Origin: Microcoleus vaginatus PCC 9802
Lineage (GTDB): Bacteria > Cyanobacteriota > Cyanobacteriia > Cyanobacteriales > Microcoleaceae
Reading direction: 5' to 3'
NCBI GenBank assembly: GCA_022701275.1
Contig: CP031740.1
Location: 4,847,001 to 4,911,000, forward strand
DNA length: 64,000 nucleotides
Positions 17,659 through 26,220 of this stretch are shown here, piece after piece. Each line of letters opens with the position of its first letter. The first letter of the stretch is position 1. Position numbers and translations under genes: made by a program. The notes beneath the pieces are model-generated. The model was given only the letters and a program-made list of their open reading frames with translations, did not search any database and had not been told where the DNA came from.

Positions 17659-19581
17659 TTAGCGCTGTGCCTGAGCCAGTCTGTTTCTGAGTTGAGTTCG
17701 CTCCAAACGATTCAAGAGGCGAGCAATTAATTCCGGTTTCACGATCGGCTTGTTCACGTAGTCGTCAGCACCTGCGACAAACATTTGGCGCACTGTTTCC
17801 GATTCGGAATGAGCTGTCAAAAATAGCACTGGGAGCTTGCTCCAGCGCAAATCGTTGCGAACTGCCAAACACAGCTCGATACCGCTGTAACCGGGCATCT
17901 CCACATCTAAAATTAGCAAATCCGGACAAGTCGTTTCGAGTACCTCCCAGAACTTTTCGGGATCGTCCAAGGTTGTTACTTGAAATCCCCAAGGTTGTAG
18001 AATCACTTGCAGTGCAGCCAATAGATGCACGTCATCGTCTACCACCATAACTTTAGCTTCAGCAGGGCCAGTCTGGTCGATTAGTTGGGCGACTGCTTTG
18101 AGTATATCTGCTGGGGGCATAGATTTGTGTAAAAAGCCCGAAGCTCCCAAACGAGCAACTTCTATTCGATCGCTCAATTGATTGTGTCCGCTAAAAACCA
18201 TCACCGGAATTTCGGGCTTTTCACTGCGGAGTTCGGCTAAGAGAGAAAGTCCGTTTTCCTGAGATCGGGAAAATGTCAAATCCAGCAAAATCGCGTCGGG
18301 AGGCTGTTGAGAAATCGCATTTCTTGCCGCTTGCGGAGAGTTGGCAACTTCTATCTGGAAGCCGGAACCGGATGCTAATGTTTTCAGTTGATCGCTCCCA
18401 AAAGTATCATCATCAACAATCAGCATTCGGCGCTTTTGGGAAACCGCAGGAACCAAATCGCCTTCTGGTTCGGGCGACGGGTGATCGAATATCTGTTTGA
18501 GCTTATGCAGAAATCCCTCAATCTGCTGAGCCGTCCCCGGTTTCAAGATGTTTTCAGCCTTGAACAAATGTTCTATCTGGCGTGCAAACTCCGAACCTTT
18601 CGGCAGGCCTAACGTTCCCAAAGAACCGACTAATTTGTGAGCTTGAGCCTGGGCTTCCTCGCGCACTTCGCCCTCCAAGCTTCCGTTTTTCAGTTGAGCG
18701 ATTGCGCGATCAAATATCGCCACCTTTTCTATAAAATTAGCTTTTAAATTGCCCCGCATTTGGGCAATCGCATTCAAGACTTTGAGACGGCGTTCGTCTT
18801 TGTTTAATTCCTGGCTCGACCCGCTGGATTCAGTCGATAAAGTCTCTTGAGTTTTAGCAGTTTCTGCCGTTTCCTGCCCAACTTGTTGGCTCTCAATCTC
18901 CTCCGGCAGACTTTTGAGCCGATAGCCCAATCCGTACACGGTTTCCACTAAATCTACTGTCATCCCGGCTGCTTTCAGCTTCTGCCGCAGCCCCTTGATG
19001 TGAGCGGTAACGGCTTCTTCTTGAGGAAATTCGCCGGCCGACCAAATGCGATCGAGGATGGCGCTGCGACTGAAAATGCGCCGGGGATTTCTCAGGAAAA
19101 GTTCTAGCAAATTGTACTCTTTGGGAGTCAGGTGCAGCACTTTTTCGGCATAAGTTACTTCCGTAGTGTCCGGGTTGACTTGCAGTTTTTCCCATGTCAA
19201 ATTTGTACTCGACAAAGTTGTCTTACCCCGGCGCAGCAAAGCCCGAATTCGAGCGATTAATTCTTCGAGATTAAAGGGTTTGACCACATAATCGTCTGCA
19301 CCCGCCTCTAAACCTTGCACTCGATCGTTGCTGCTATCTAGCGCTGTCAGCAGTAAAATCGGCATTTGGCAGCCGGACGATCGCAATTTTCGACACAAAC
19401 TAATGCCGTCGAGTTTAGGAATCAGCACATCCAAAACAATCAGGTCGTAATCGTATGCCTGCACCAAATGCAACGCTGTTTCACCGTCTGCGGCCGCATT
19501 CACATTGTAATTGTGAGAGTTCAGCGCTTGAGTCAGCAAACTGACTGTAACTGTGTCATCTTCTACCAGCAGGATTTTCAT
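17659..19581 (-). CDS. RcaC-like response regulator: REC-wHTH-HPt-REC-REC
   Basis: A DNA-binding phosphorelay regulator of 640 residues. REC1 (1-120) has Asp51 and Lys101. An OmpR/PhoB winged helix follows (about 125-225; LTPKEYNLLELFLRNP, VYGLGYRL). An HPt domain (about 270-365) has His315 in AHKLVGSLGTLGL. REC2 (about 385-505) has Asp434 and Lys486, and REC3 (about 510-628) has Asp559 and Lys611. All three receivers keep the acceptor Asp and the conserved Lys. This order recalls RcaC, the chromatic-acclimation regulator of Fremyella, with an extra receiver; orthology is inferred. The start at 19581 is chosen over the in-frame ATG at 19602 because CAGGTGA sits 6 bp upstream. It lies upstream of the phytochrome gene on the same strand. 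Confidence 0.92.
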   Translation of the reverse strand: MKILLVEDDTVTVSLLTQALNSHNYNVNAAADGETALHLVQAYDYDLIVLDVLIPKLDGISLCRKLRSSGCQMPILLLTALDSSNDRVQGLEAGADDYVVKPFNLEELIARIRALLRRGKTTLSSTNLTWEKLQVNPDTTEVTYAEKVLHLTPKEYNLLELFLRNPRRIFSRSAILDRIWSAGEFPQEEAVTAHIKGLRQKLKAAGMTVDLVETVYGLGYRLKSLPEEIESQQVGQETAETAKTQETLSTESSGSSQELNKDERRLKVLNAIAQMRGNLKANFIEKVAIFDRAIAQLKNGSLEGEVREEAQAQAHKLVGSLGTLGLPKGSEFARQIEHLFKAENILKPGTAQQIEGFLHKLKQIFDHPSPEPEGDLVPAVSQKRRMLIVDDDTFGSDQLKTLASGSGFQIEVANSPQAARNAISQQPPDAILLDLTFSRSQENGLSLLAELRSEKPEIPVMVFSGHNQLSDRIEVARLGASGFLHKSMPPADILKAVAQLIDQTGPAEAKVMVVDDDVHLLAALQVILQPWGFQVTTLDDPEKFWEVLETTCPDLLILDVEMPGYSGIELCLAVRNDLRWSKLPVLFLTAHSESETVRQMFVAGADDYVNKPIVKPELIARLLNRLERTQLRNRLAQAQR

Positions 19582-19783
19582 AAACGTCACCTGTCCTTCC
19601 AACTATTTTTGGAATTTTTTATCGGTTTTTGGGGCTAATTAAATAGCCTTTTTACAACTGATTTTAAAAATCCCCACCTTCAGTATAACAAATAGTATTC
19701 TTGAAATAGAATAATGGTAAATTATTATTTTACTTTTATTTTTTTTTCCTCTCCAAATACCTCATTAGATTCTGGCTGGGATT

Positions 19784-21070
19784 TTATGGTTTTTTGGACT
19801 TCAGCGCCTGCTGAATTTTTTGAATCAGATATTGCGAGGAATCTTGATGTTTAACTAAGTCTTTCAACTCGGAAACCGCTACTTCGGCGTGTTCTCTCTC
19901 TCGAACTAAAGAATCAGCGGTAACATTTTTTATGACTCTCAAAGGTTCTTGGATAGCGGTCAATGAATTGAAATTTTTTTCCGCTATTAATTCTTCCAAC
20001 TCTAACAGAGCCATTTCTGCGCGATCGATCTTGATCGTCACGGATTTAGCCACATTAGCACCCGCTCTTGCTGCCTCCGTGAGTTCGTGAACTCGAAGTT
20101 TAAACCGACTGGCAATTTGCTCCATTTGAGTCCCCAATTCAAAAGTTTTACTTGCCAGTCTGCCAATTTCTAGACTCACTTTGCTCAGACCGCTGGGCTG
20201 ACTTCCCATTTGATTGGTAACTACAGCTACCTGTACTGCTAAATGCCTGACTTGTTCGATCGCCTCCCGGATGGTTCGGGAAGTGCGGTTAACCGTTTCT
20301 AAATCATTAGCTATTGCTTTGCCCACGCCCAAAATTTTATCTGTATTGTTGCAAATAGAATTAGCACCTTGAAAAGTAGCTTGAAATGCTTGGCGACCTT
20401 CCGAAGAAATCAGTTTCGCAATCCTCACAAATCGCTGATTCATTTGAGCAATTTCTTCAGCTTGTTTAACCAGTGCCACTTGCTGGGAACTAGGATTGGT
20501 ATGCAATTTTTCGGTTTGACGTTGTTGAAATTTTAAAAGCTCATTACATTCGTGAACCTTAGCCTGTTCTTGTTGAAGTAGCGCCAAATACTTGTGTCTT
20601 TCTACTCGGTATCTTTGAATAACTTTGTTAGCTTGCGCTAAAATTCTCGACTGGGCAATTACCAGAGTTTGAACGTCCAAAAGGCGGTGGCTTTGGTTTT
20701 CCATTACCACAATAATCGGTTCATAAATCAAGTCTTTGTGCCTGTTGAAAGAGGCTTGCACGGCATCGTCAACTTTCCAGTTTTCCGAAAGCACCAAAGG
20801 CGGAATTCTAATAAAATCTAATAAGGCTCGAATCGGGTGTGACCCGTAAAGTTTTACGCGATCGGGAAAACTCATTTGCTCTCGAAATTTGACGCGAGAA
20901 ATCATGCCCAATACTTGTGATTCATGAGTAATAATGACTCCCGGCAGGTCTGGTTCTTGCTCAAATCTTTCAGCCACTACCTGTCCTGGAGTTGCAGCGC
21001 TCACTTGGAAGTCGTGACACGGCAGATGTCCGATCGTGAAATCGGGGGTGAGTTGAGTTGGATTGCTCAT
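19784..21070 (-). CDS. CBS-like sensor with long coiled-coil signalling region
   Basis: A 428-residue cytoplasmic protein. Residues 1-140 form a CBS-pair-like module (PGVIITHESQVLGMISRVKF at about 43, then LVLSENWKVDDAVQASFNRH and YEPIIVVMENQSHRLLDVQT), which may bind a nucleotide. Residues 145-215 are a coiled coil (HKYLALLQQEQAKVHECNEL), and 215-428 a long helical region similar in texture to methyl-accepting signalling domains (RTSRTIREAIEQVRHLAVQV, IGRLASKTFELGTQMEQIAS). There is no membrane segment, kinase or cyclase domain, so it may scaffold or relay a signal. It is the first gene in the minus-strand photosensory cluster, 202 bp upstream of the RcaC-like gene. Function is unknown. Confidence 0.75.
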   Translation of the reverse strand: MSNPTQLTPDFTIGHLPCHDFQVSAATPGQVVAERFEQEPDLPGVIITHESQVLGMISRVKFREQMSFPDRVKLYGSHPIRALLDFIRIPPLVLSENWKVDDAVQASFNRHKDLIYEPIIVVMENQSHRLLDVQTLVIAQSRILAQANKVIQRYRVERHKYLALLQQEQAKVHECNELLKFQQRQTEKLHTNPSSQQVALVKQAEEIAQMNQRFVRIAKLISSEGRQAFQATFQGANSICNNTDKILGVGKAIANDLETVNRTSRTIREAIEQVRHLAVQVAVVTNQMGSQPSGLSKVSLEIGRLASKTFELGTQMEQIASRFKLRVHELTEAARAGANVAKSVTIKIDRAEMALLELEELIAEKNFNSLTAIQEPLRVIKNVTADSLVREREHAEVAVSELKDLVKHQDSSQYLIQKIQQALKSKKP

Positions 21071-21611
21071 TTACCCGGATAGTGTTAAGTACAAGTTAAC
21101 AAATTATATATTAATATTATACTGGAATAAGATTGTTGAAAGTAGTCAACGACCCAGCACGGAAGTAACTGGGCTTCGCGCCTAAAACTTCATTTTCAGT
21201 TGACCAGCCGGAGACCTTTGATGTCTAGGTTTTGTGAGTAATGACACCAAGCGGATACGTAGGTAGTCCCCTGTTATGTCGTTAAGGGTTAAACATCTTT
21301 ATTTGGGTTAAGGACGTGCCATTAGCCGAATTAGCTCAGAAAACAAAGGCGCGTGCTAACTTCATCACCCCAGCAATGGGAGTGGAATTCCTTAGTTTCC
21401 ATCAACAACCCGGTTCACAAACACGACCACAAGCGATCGATTATATAGCCGTATCCCTTCCGCCCGTTTCCTCCTACCGCTTTCGCGCTCGTAAAGCGCT
21501 GGATCGGGGGTCACTCGCCCAGAAGAAAGATGACAACTATAGGGAGAAATTAGCTCTCTGGCTCCGGGGCCTTCTATTACCTACTTTCTGACTACTGTCA
21601 TCTCAAGTCTG
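21071..21611. other. Intergenic region, divergent promoter space
   Basis: A 541-bp gap between the divergent CBS-like gene and the hybrid kinase. Both promoters should lie here but none was identified with confidence. The plus-strand frame at 21316-21591 (91 codons) has no recognisable motif and no ribosome-binding site and is not called. No repeat array was seen. Confidence 0.45.
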
Positions 21612-24251
21612 TTGGATCGGCCGCGCCTGCTATGTCCCAGGTTCCGTCTTTACAACAGGGGCATTCATATTTTGTTCTTTAAAACAACCGGGAAAATATC
21701 TAGATTGAAACCAAAAACCTTAAATAGGACTTTGCCACTAGCAACCTTTGAGGCTGTTTACCAGTTGTTACAGCAAATGGCTGAAATCCCAGGGGCGATT
21801 TGGCTGACCGACGATGCGATCGCTGATTCTCAAAATCGGGAAAATTCGTCGGAAAGGTTTGCAGCAGTGATATCAGATCATTTTAGCGCGCTGCTGCGGG
21901 GCAATCTATTAGATGAGTTCGCAACAAACGGACACAAGCACAGCGAAAAAAATCTCCATTCGCAATTGAATGTGCAGTTGACTTTCGACCCCGGGGCGAT
22001 CGCCCATTTCCTGTCTCCCCTCGCAGACAAACTGGCAGAAATAACCCCCGCACCCTCGTGGCAAAAAGACGTTCGCGCCCTCAAACAAGGAATTAAAAAT
22101 ATACAGCCTAACTCGGCCCTTATTCAAAGCGAATTCACCCTAAATTTGCTGGATATTCTAGCTGCCAATGCCAGCCCAAATAATCGCCTGCACCTACACA
22201 GCCAAACAGAAATAGAGGGAAAATCAGCGCCCAAAGTTATAGATCCAGAAACGCTACAGAGCCAGATTGCCGAAGCCGTCAATCAATTACAAATTGCCAG
22301 TCCCTGCATTTCATTTTGTCAGCCAGTGGAAGATGCTTTGCAGCAGCAGCTCGAACAAGAGCGACTTTTGAATCAGGTGACAACTCAAATCCGCCAGAGT
22401 TTGGAATTGCCTGTAATTTTGTCAAAAGCAGTCGAGCGAGTGCGAGAGTTTTTGGAGGTCGATCGCCTGTTAATCTATCAATTTGAAAAAGTGCCAGCGC
22501 CCCACAATGGTGAGTTAGCTAAAGAAATACCTGCGGCGGTTTCTGGGTCTGGCGAAATCCAAAAAATTTCCGGGTCTTACTTGTATTTAGGTCGCGTCAC
22601 CTACGAAGCTTTAGCCAACGATTCTATCTCGTCTGTACTGAATTTTAGTGAAGGCGCGCAGTGTTTTACCAATGGAGTCATTGACAGAGAGAAATATCGC
22701 AAAGGCTTGGCTTTGTGCGTCGCGGATGTGGAAACAACTTACTCTTCGCAGCCTTGTTTTTTAGAGTTGATGCGGCGGGCGAAGGTGCGCGCGAAGTTGC
22801 TAGTGCCGATCGTAGTTCAAGACGACTTGTGGGGCCTGCTAATTGCCCACCAGTGTACTTTTCGGGAGTGGGAAGAAAGCAAAAAAACTTTTTTGCGGCA
22901 AATAGCAGAACATTTGGCGATCGCCATTTACCAAGCCGAACTTTATGCACAAGTCCAGCAGCAAAAGCGCACCTCAGAACAACGCGTAATAGAGCGCACG
23001 CGAGAACTGCGCGATGCACTGGTCGCCGCCCAGTCTGCCAGCCTCGCCAAGAGCGAGTTTTTGGCAGCTATGAGCCACGAATTGCGGACTCCCCTCACCT
23101 GCGTCATCGGCATTTCCGACACGCTACTGCGGTGGTCTTACGGCAAAGTTGGCAGCAAAGAAGTGCCAGTGCAAAAGCAGCGGCAGTACCTGCAAACTAT
23201 CCGAGACAGCGGCGACCACTTATTAGAATTAATTAACGATATTTTAGATTTATCGCAAGTAGAAGCGGGAAAAGCAGTATTAAAAATTAGTGAATTTTCA
23301 CTTTCTAAATTAGCTTCTCAGAGCCTGCACGCTCTCAAAGAAAAAGCTGCGACTAAAGGCGTGGAACTGCTGCAAGAACAGCGGATAAAACGAGAGTGCG
23401 ATCGCTTTATCGCTGACCCGCGCCGCTTGAGACAAATTCTCTTCAATCTTTTAGGCAATGCGATTAAATTTACTCCCGAAGGTGGGCGAGTCATCCTGCG
23501 AGTTTGGGTGACAGAAGATAAAAATCGAACGCCTGCAGTGCGGCAGCCCGGTACTGCACCTGCTGGCAGTACCGCTGTTTTTCAAATCAAAGATACCGGA
23601 ATTGGAATTCCCGAAAATCAGCGATCGCTTTTGTTTCAAAAATTCCAGCAGTTGGATTCCCCCTACTGCCGCGAATACGGCGGCACCGGTCTGGGATTGG
23701 CCTTAACTAAACAGTTAGTAGAGCTTCACGGCGGCGCGATCGAAGTCAACTCTAAAGTTGATGTCGGCTCTACTTTTACCGTTTTTATACCCATCCAAAC
23801 TCTAGCCAAAGATGAATCCACAAAATTTACCTATGAAAACTCTAATTCATCTTTACCGCTGCATTATTCCTCGCGGGGCAGCCTCGTACTCGTGGAAGAA
23901 GATGAAGAAACTGCCATGCTGATTTGCGATATCCTGACAGCCGCAGGACTGCAAGTGGTGTGGATGATTGAAGGTTCGGCGGCGGTGGAACAAATTGAAC
24001 TTTTGCAGCCAAATGCTGTGATTGTCGATATGCGTTTGCCCGGTATGAATGGCTGCGAAATAATTTACCAACTGCGCCAAAAACCCGCTACTGAAAATAT
24101 CAAGATTCTCGCTTTAAGCGTTAATGAAATTCCGCCCGATCAGATATCTTTCGTGACGGCGGGAGCTAACGATTGTTTGGCTAAACCGATTCACCCGGAG
24201 CAATTGCTGGACAAAATTATTTCTTTAATGGCCGGGATTGGTAATGGGTAA
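21612..24251 (+). CDS. GAF-domain hybrid histidine kinase (GAF-HisKA-HATPase-REC)
   Basis: A soluble hybrid kinase of up to 879 residues. An N-terminal helical region (about 40-240, starting [16 protein letters not shown]) precedes a phytochrome-type GAF (about 262-445), HisKA with [11 protein letters not shown] (His489), HATPase ([31 protein letters not shown]) and a C-terminal receiver (about 750-875, acceptor Asp in [11 protein letters not shown]). The GAF has [20 protein letters not shown]: Cys382 sits where bilin-binding GAFs have Cys-His, but His is replaced by Phe. The frame opens with a TTG at 21612; a TTG at 21705 or an ATG at 21777 are other starts, so the first 30-55 residues are uncertain. 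It is separate from the minus-strand phytochrome cluster. Confidence 0.9.
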   Translation: MDRPRLLCPRFRLYNRGIHILFFKTTGKISRLKPKTLNRTLPLATFEAVYQLLQQMAEIPGAIWLTDDAIADSQNRENSSERFAAVISDHFSALLRGNLLDEFATNGHKHSEKNLHSQLNVQLTFDPGAIAHFLSPLADKLAEITPAPSWQKDVRALKQGIKNIQPNSALIQSEFTLNLLDILAANASPNNRLHLHSQTEIEGKSAPKVIDPETLQSQIAEAVNQLQIASPCISFCQPVEDALQQQLEQERLLNQVTTQIRQSLELPVILSKAVERVREFLEVDRLLIYQFEKVPAPHNGELAKEIPAAVSGSGEIQKISGSYLYLGRVTYEALANDSISSVLNFSEGAQCFTNGVIDREKYRKGLALCVADVETTYSSQPCFLELMRRAKVRAKLLVPIVVQDDLWGLLIAHQCTFREWEESKKTFLRQIAEHLAIAIYQAELYAQVQQQKRTSEQRVIERTRELRDALVAAQSASLAKSEFLAAMSHELRTPLTCVIGISDTLLRWSYGKVGSKEVPVQKQRQYLQTIRDSGDHLLELINDILDLSQVEAGKAVLKISEFSLSKLASQSLHALKEKAATKGVELLQEQRIKRECDRFIADPRRLRQILFNLLGNAIKFTPEGGRVILRVWVTEDKNRTPAVRQPGTAPAGSTAVFQIKDTGIGIPENQRSLLFQKFQQLDSPYCREYGGTGLGLALTKQLVELHGGAIEVNSKVDVGSTFTVFIPIQTLAKDESTKFTYENSNSSLPLHYSSRGSLVLVEEDEETAMLICDILTAAGLQVVWMIEGSAAVEQIELLQPNAVIVDMRLPGMNGCEIIYQLRQKPATENIKILALSVNEIPPDQISFVTAGANDCLAKPIHPEQLLDKIISLMAGIGNG

Positions 24252-24274
24252 TTGGGGAGGGGGCATTGGGGAGG

Positions 24275-24337
24275 GGGCATTGGGCATTGGGCATTGGGCA
24301 TTGGGCATTGGGCATTGGGCATTGGGCATTGGGCATT
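24275..24337. repeat. Heptamer tandem repeat, GGGCATT x9
   Basis: Nine perfect 7-bp units, preceded by variant GGGGGCATT units from 24250. The array sits between the hybrid kinase stop and the four-helix-bundle gene and is of the STRR heptamer type. Its complement AATGCCC resembles the ATGCCCG array at 24748. Confidence 0.95.
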
Positions 24338-24364
24338 TAATATAAGTGAGTTTTTGAGGTAATT

Positions 24365-24730
24365 ATGGGAAGACCGGATTTTGAGGAATTAGAGGTTTAT
24401 AAGTTGGCGGAAAGTTTGGCGAATCAGATTTGGGAGATTGTTAAAAAATGGGATTACTTCACAAAAGATATGATGGGCAAACAGATAGTTCGGTCTGCGA
24501 ATAGTTTCTGTGCTAATATTGCTGAAGGAAGAGGTCGTTATAATGACCAAGATAATCGACGTTTTGTAAAAATTGCTAGAGGCTCTTTGTACGAAACAGT
24601 AAACTGGTTAAGATTAGCCTATGCTAGACACCTTATCACCAGCGAAGAAGTAAGCAAATTTAAACCAATTGTCGATAAACTACTACCAAAACTTAACGCT
24701 TATTTGAGTTCAATAGGGCACAGGGAATAA
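24365..24730 (+). CDS. Four-helix-bundle protein (23S rRNA intervening-sequence family)
   Basis: A 121-residue helical protein of the four-helix-bundle/S23 family, first found in intervening sequences of 23S rRNA genes and now known as stand-alone genes; function unknown. Visible signature: FEELEVYKLAESLANQIWEI, DMMGKQIVRSANSFCANIAE, GRGRYNDQDNRRFVKIARGS and LYETVNWLRLAYARHLI. The ATG start at 24365 lies 27 bp after a heptamer array, and a second array begins 17 bp after the stop. The gene plus its repeat borders may be a mobile cassette, which is an inference. There is no rRNA nearby. Confidence 0.88.
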   Translation: MGRPDFEELEVYKLAESLANQIWEIVKKWDYFTKDMMGKQIVRSANSFCANIAEGRGRYNDQDNRRFVKIARGSLYETVNWLRLAYARHLITSEEVSKFKPIVDKLLPKLNAYLSSIGHRE

Positions 24731-24747
24731 ATTACAAAAAAAGCCCC

Positions 24748-24796
24748 ATGCCCGATGCCCGATGCCCGATGCCCCATTCCCCATTCGCCATTCGCC
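24748..24796. repeat. Seven heptamers running into the nanE start codon
   Basis: Units in order: ATGCCCG x3, ATGCCCC, ATTCCCC, ATTCGCC x2. The 49 bases end exactly at the ATG of nanE (24797). The repeat occupies the normal ribosome-binding site position, and no Shine-Dalgarno-like purine run is present in it. Confidence 0.93.
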
Positions 24797-25474
24797 ATGA
24801 TTAATTGTCAAATTCCTACAGGATTAATTGTTTCTTGTCAAGCACCTGCTGATTCGCCGCTGCACGATCCGATCGTAATTGCGGCAATGGCTCGAACCGC
24901 CATCAATCGAGGTGCATCGGGCGTGCGGATTGACACTCCGGCTCACATTGCAGCGGTGCGAAAACATATATCCGCTCCCATAATTGGGATTTGGAAGCAG
25001 CAATTGCCGGGATGCGAGATTTACATTACTCCTCGGTTTGAAGACGCGCGGGCGATCGCCGCTTCTGGAGCCGATATTATCGCCGTTGATGCTACTCTGA
25101 GAAACCGTCCTGCTGGTGGCGAAGACTTAAAGACATTAATCGGGCGAATTCACAATGAATTGGGCAAATTAGTGATGGCGGATGTAGATACAATAGAAGC
25201 TGCGATCGCGGCAACCGAAGCTGGTGCAGATAGTGTAGCAACTACTCTTTTTGGCTATACTGCCCAGACGGAAAATTTTTCGCCGCCGGGATTTGATTTG
25301 CTTGCGGAAATGGTAGAAAAGCTTAAGGTTCCCGTTATCTGCGAAGGCGGGATATCGGCGCCGGAAATGGCTAAAAAAGCCTTGGATTTAGGAGCGGCGG
25401 CTGTTGTTGTGGGGACAGATATTACTGGAATTGATCTTAAGGTGACAGCCTATAAGTCCCTGATGGGGAAGTAA
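24797..25474 (+). CDS. nanE: N-acylglucosamine/N-acetylmannosamine-6-phosphate 2-epimerase
   Basis: Interconverts ManNAc-6-P and GlcNAc-6-P in amino-sugar/sialic-acid metabolism, in the cytoplasm. The 225 residues form a (beta/alpha)8 barrel: GLIVSCQAPADSPL at the N-terminus, ARTAINRGASGVRI, APIIGIWKQQLPG, IIAVDATLRNRP, LVMADVDTIEAA, DSVATTLFGYT, VPVICEGGIS and AAVVVGTDIT at the C-terminal phosphate site. Length and motif order match NanE. The frame extends 14 codons upstream, but that stretch is the heptamer repeat, so the ATG at 24797 is taken as the start. No other nan genes are in the window. Confidence 0.92.
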   Translation: MINCQIPTGLIVSCQAPADSPLHDPIVIAAMARTAINRGASGVRIDTPAHIAAVRKHISAPIIGIWKQQLPGCEIYITPRFEDARAIAASGADIIAVDATLRNRPAGGEDLKTLIGRIHNELGKLVMADVDTIEAAIAATEAGADSVATTLFGYTAQTENFSPPGFDLLAEMVEKLKVPVICEGGISAPEMAKKALDLGAAAVVVGTDITGIDLKVTAYKSLMGK

Positions 25475-25646
25475 GTTCGGCAACGGATTGTTTAACGGAT
25501 TTAACTAATGTAACGGATGTAACCGATTGAAGGAAGAAGCCAGAAGAAATATTGGGCGATAGAAATCGCTTGTAGGCACACGAAACGCGCCAGCTAAGGA
25601 TGGGAAATATCCGGCAATTTCAATCGCCCTTTTTCAGGGGAAGTTG

Positions 25647-26006
25647 CTAAATCAGTGCGCCGTTGATAAAGCTGCTAACTACAGCCAAGGCGATCGCCCC
25701 CAGTACCGCGCTCCAAAGGCCCATCCGCAAACTAAATCCTTCAACTAACTTCGCAGCCGAGGCAAAAACAATCACGTTCATGACAAAAGCAAACACGCCG
25801 GAAAGCAACCCCAGCGTCAGTAGGTTCGGCACGAAAAAAACTGCTTTCAGAATTGGCAAAATTAAAACGTTCAACATTCCCAAAACCGCAGCGGAAATTA
25901 CTGCTTTCGGTGTGCTGTCAATTTCTACGCCGATCGGCAGTTGAGAAATTAGCAGCAAGCTGCTGCCCGTCACGAGCCAAGCAATCAAAAAATCGATCGG
26001 TTCCAC
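25647..26006 (-). CDS. Phage-holin-family small membrane protein (4 TM)
   Basis: A 119-residue inner-membrane protein of the mycobacterial 4-TMS phage holin family (superfamily IV), which is common and probably not phage-related in cyanobacteria. Four hydrophobic helices at about 5-23, 32-52, 57-78 and 92-116; PTKAV-like PKAVISAAVLGMLNVLILP and LLTLGLLSGVFAFVMNVIVF are typical. It starts with GTG at 26006. It is divergent from mrdA across a 214-bp space that contains a perfect palindrome. Role unknown. Confidence 0.82.
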   Translation of the reverse strand: MEPIDFLIAWLVTGSSLLLISQLPIGVEIDSTPKAVISAAVLGMLNVLILPILKAVFFVPNLLTLGLLSGVFAFVMNVIVFASAAKLVEGFSLRMGLWSAVLGAIALAVVSSFINGALI

Positions 26007-26054
26007 AGCGCCCTTACCTCCTTAACAGTTGAATTGTCAGAAAAACCTGATATG

Positions 26055-26068
26055 TAAGGTATACCTTA
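26055..26068. promoter_or_regulatory. Perfect 14-bp palindrome in a divergent intergenic region
   Basis: TAAGGTATACCTTA is an uninterrupted palindrome 49 bp upstream of the holin-like gene start and 153 bp upstream of mrdA. Its size and place suit a homodimeric regulator site. No regulator is known to bind it. A chance palindrome cannot be excluded. Confidence 0.35.
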
Positions 26069-26220
26069 ATCAAACAATCCCGCTGATTCGTCTGCCAATC
26101 GACAGAATTTATGTCTGTTACTAAAGACTTAGAAGTTATAATTCCTGTATCATCTGCCAAAGAATCCGGATGGGAACCGTATCAACCTGTTAGTTGAATA
26201 AAAAGAGCAGATTAATTAAT

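Noticed and set aside
21316-21591. 91-codon frame upstream of the hybrid kinase
   Set aside because: No recognisable motif, unlikely composition and no ribosome-binding site.
24755-24796. Fourteen-codon N-terminal extension of nanE
   Set aside because: The extension is only the heptamer repeat; NanE homology begins at the ATG at 24797.
25647-26006. Prophage lysis gene
   Set aside because: The holin-like family is common on cyanobacterial chromosomes and no other phage gene is nearby.
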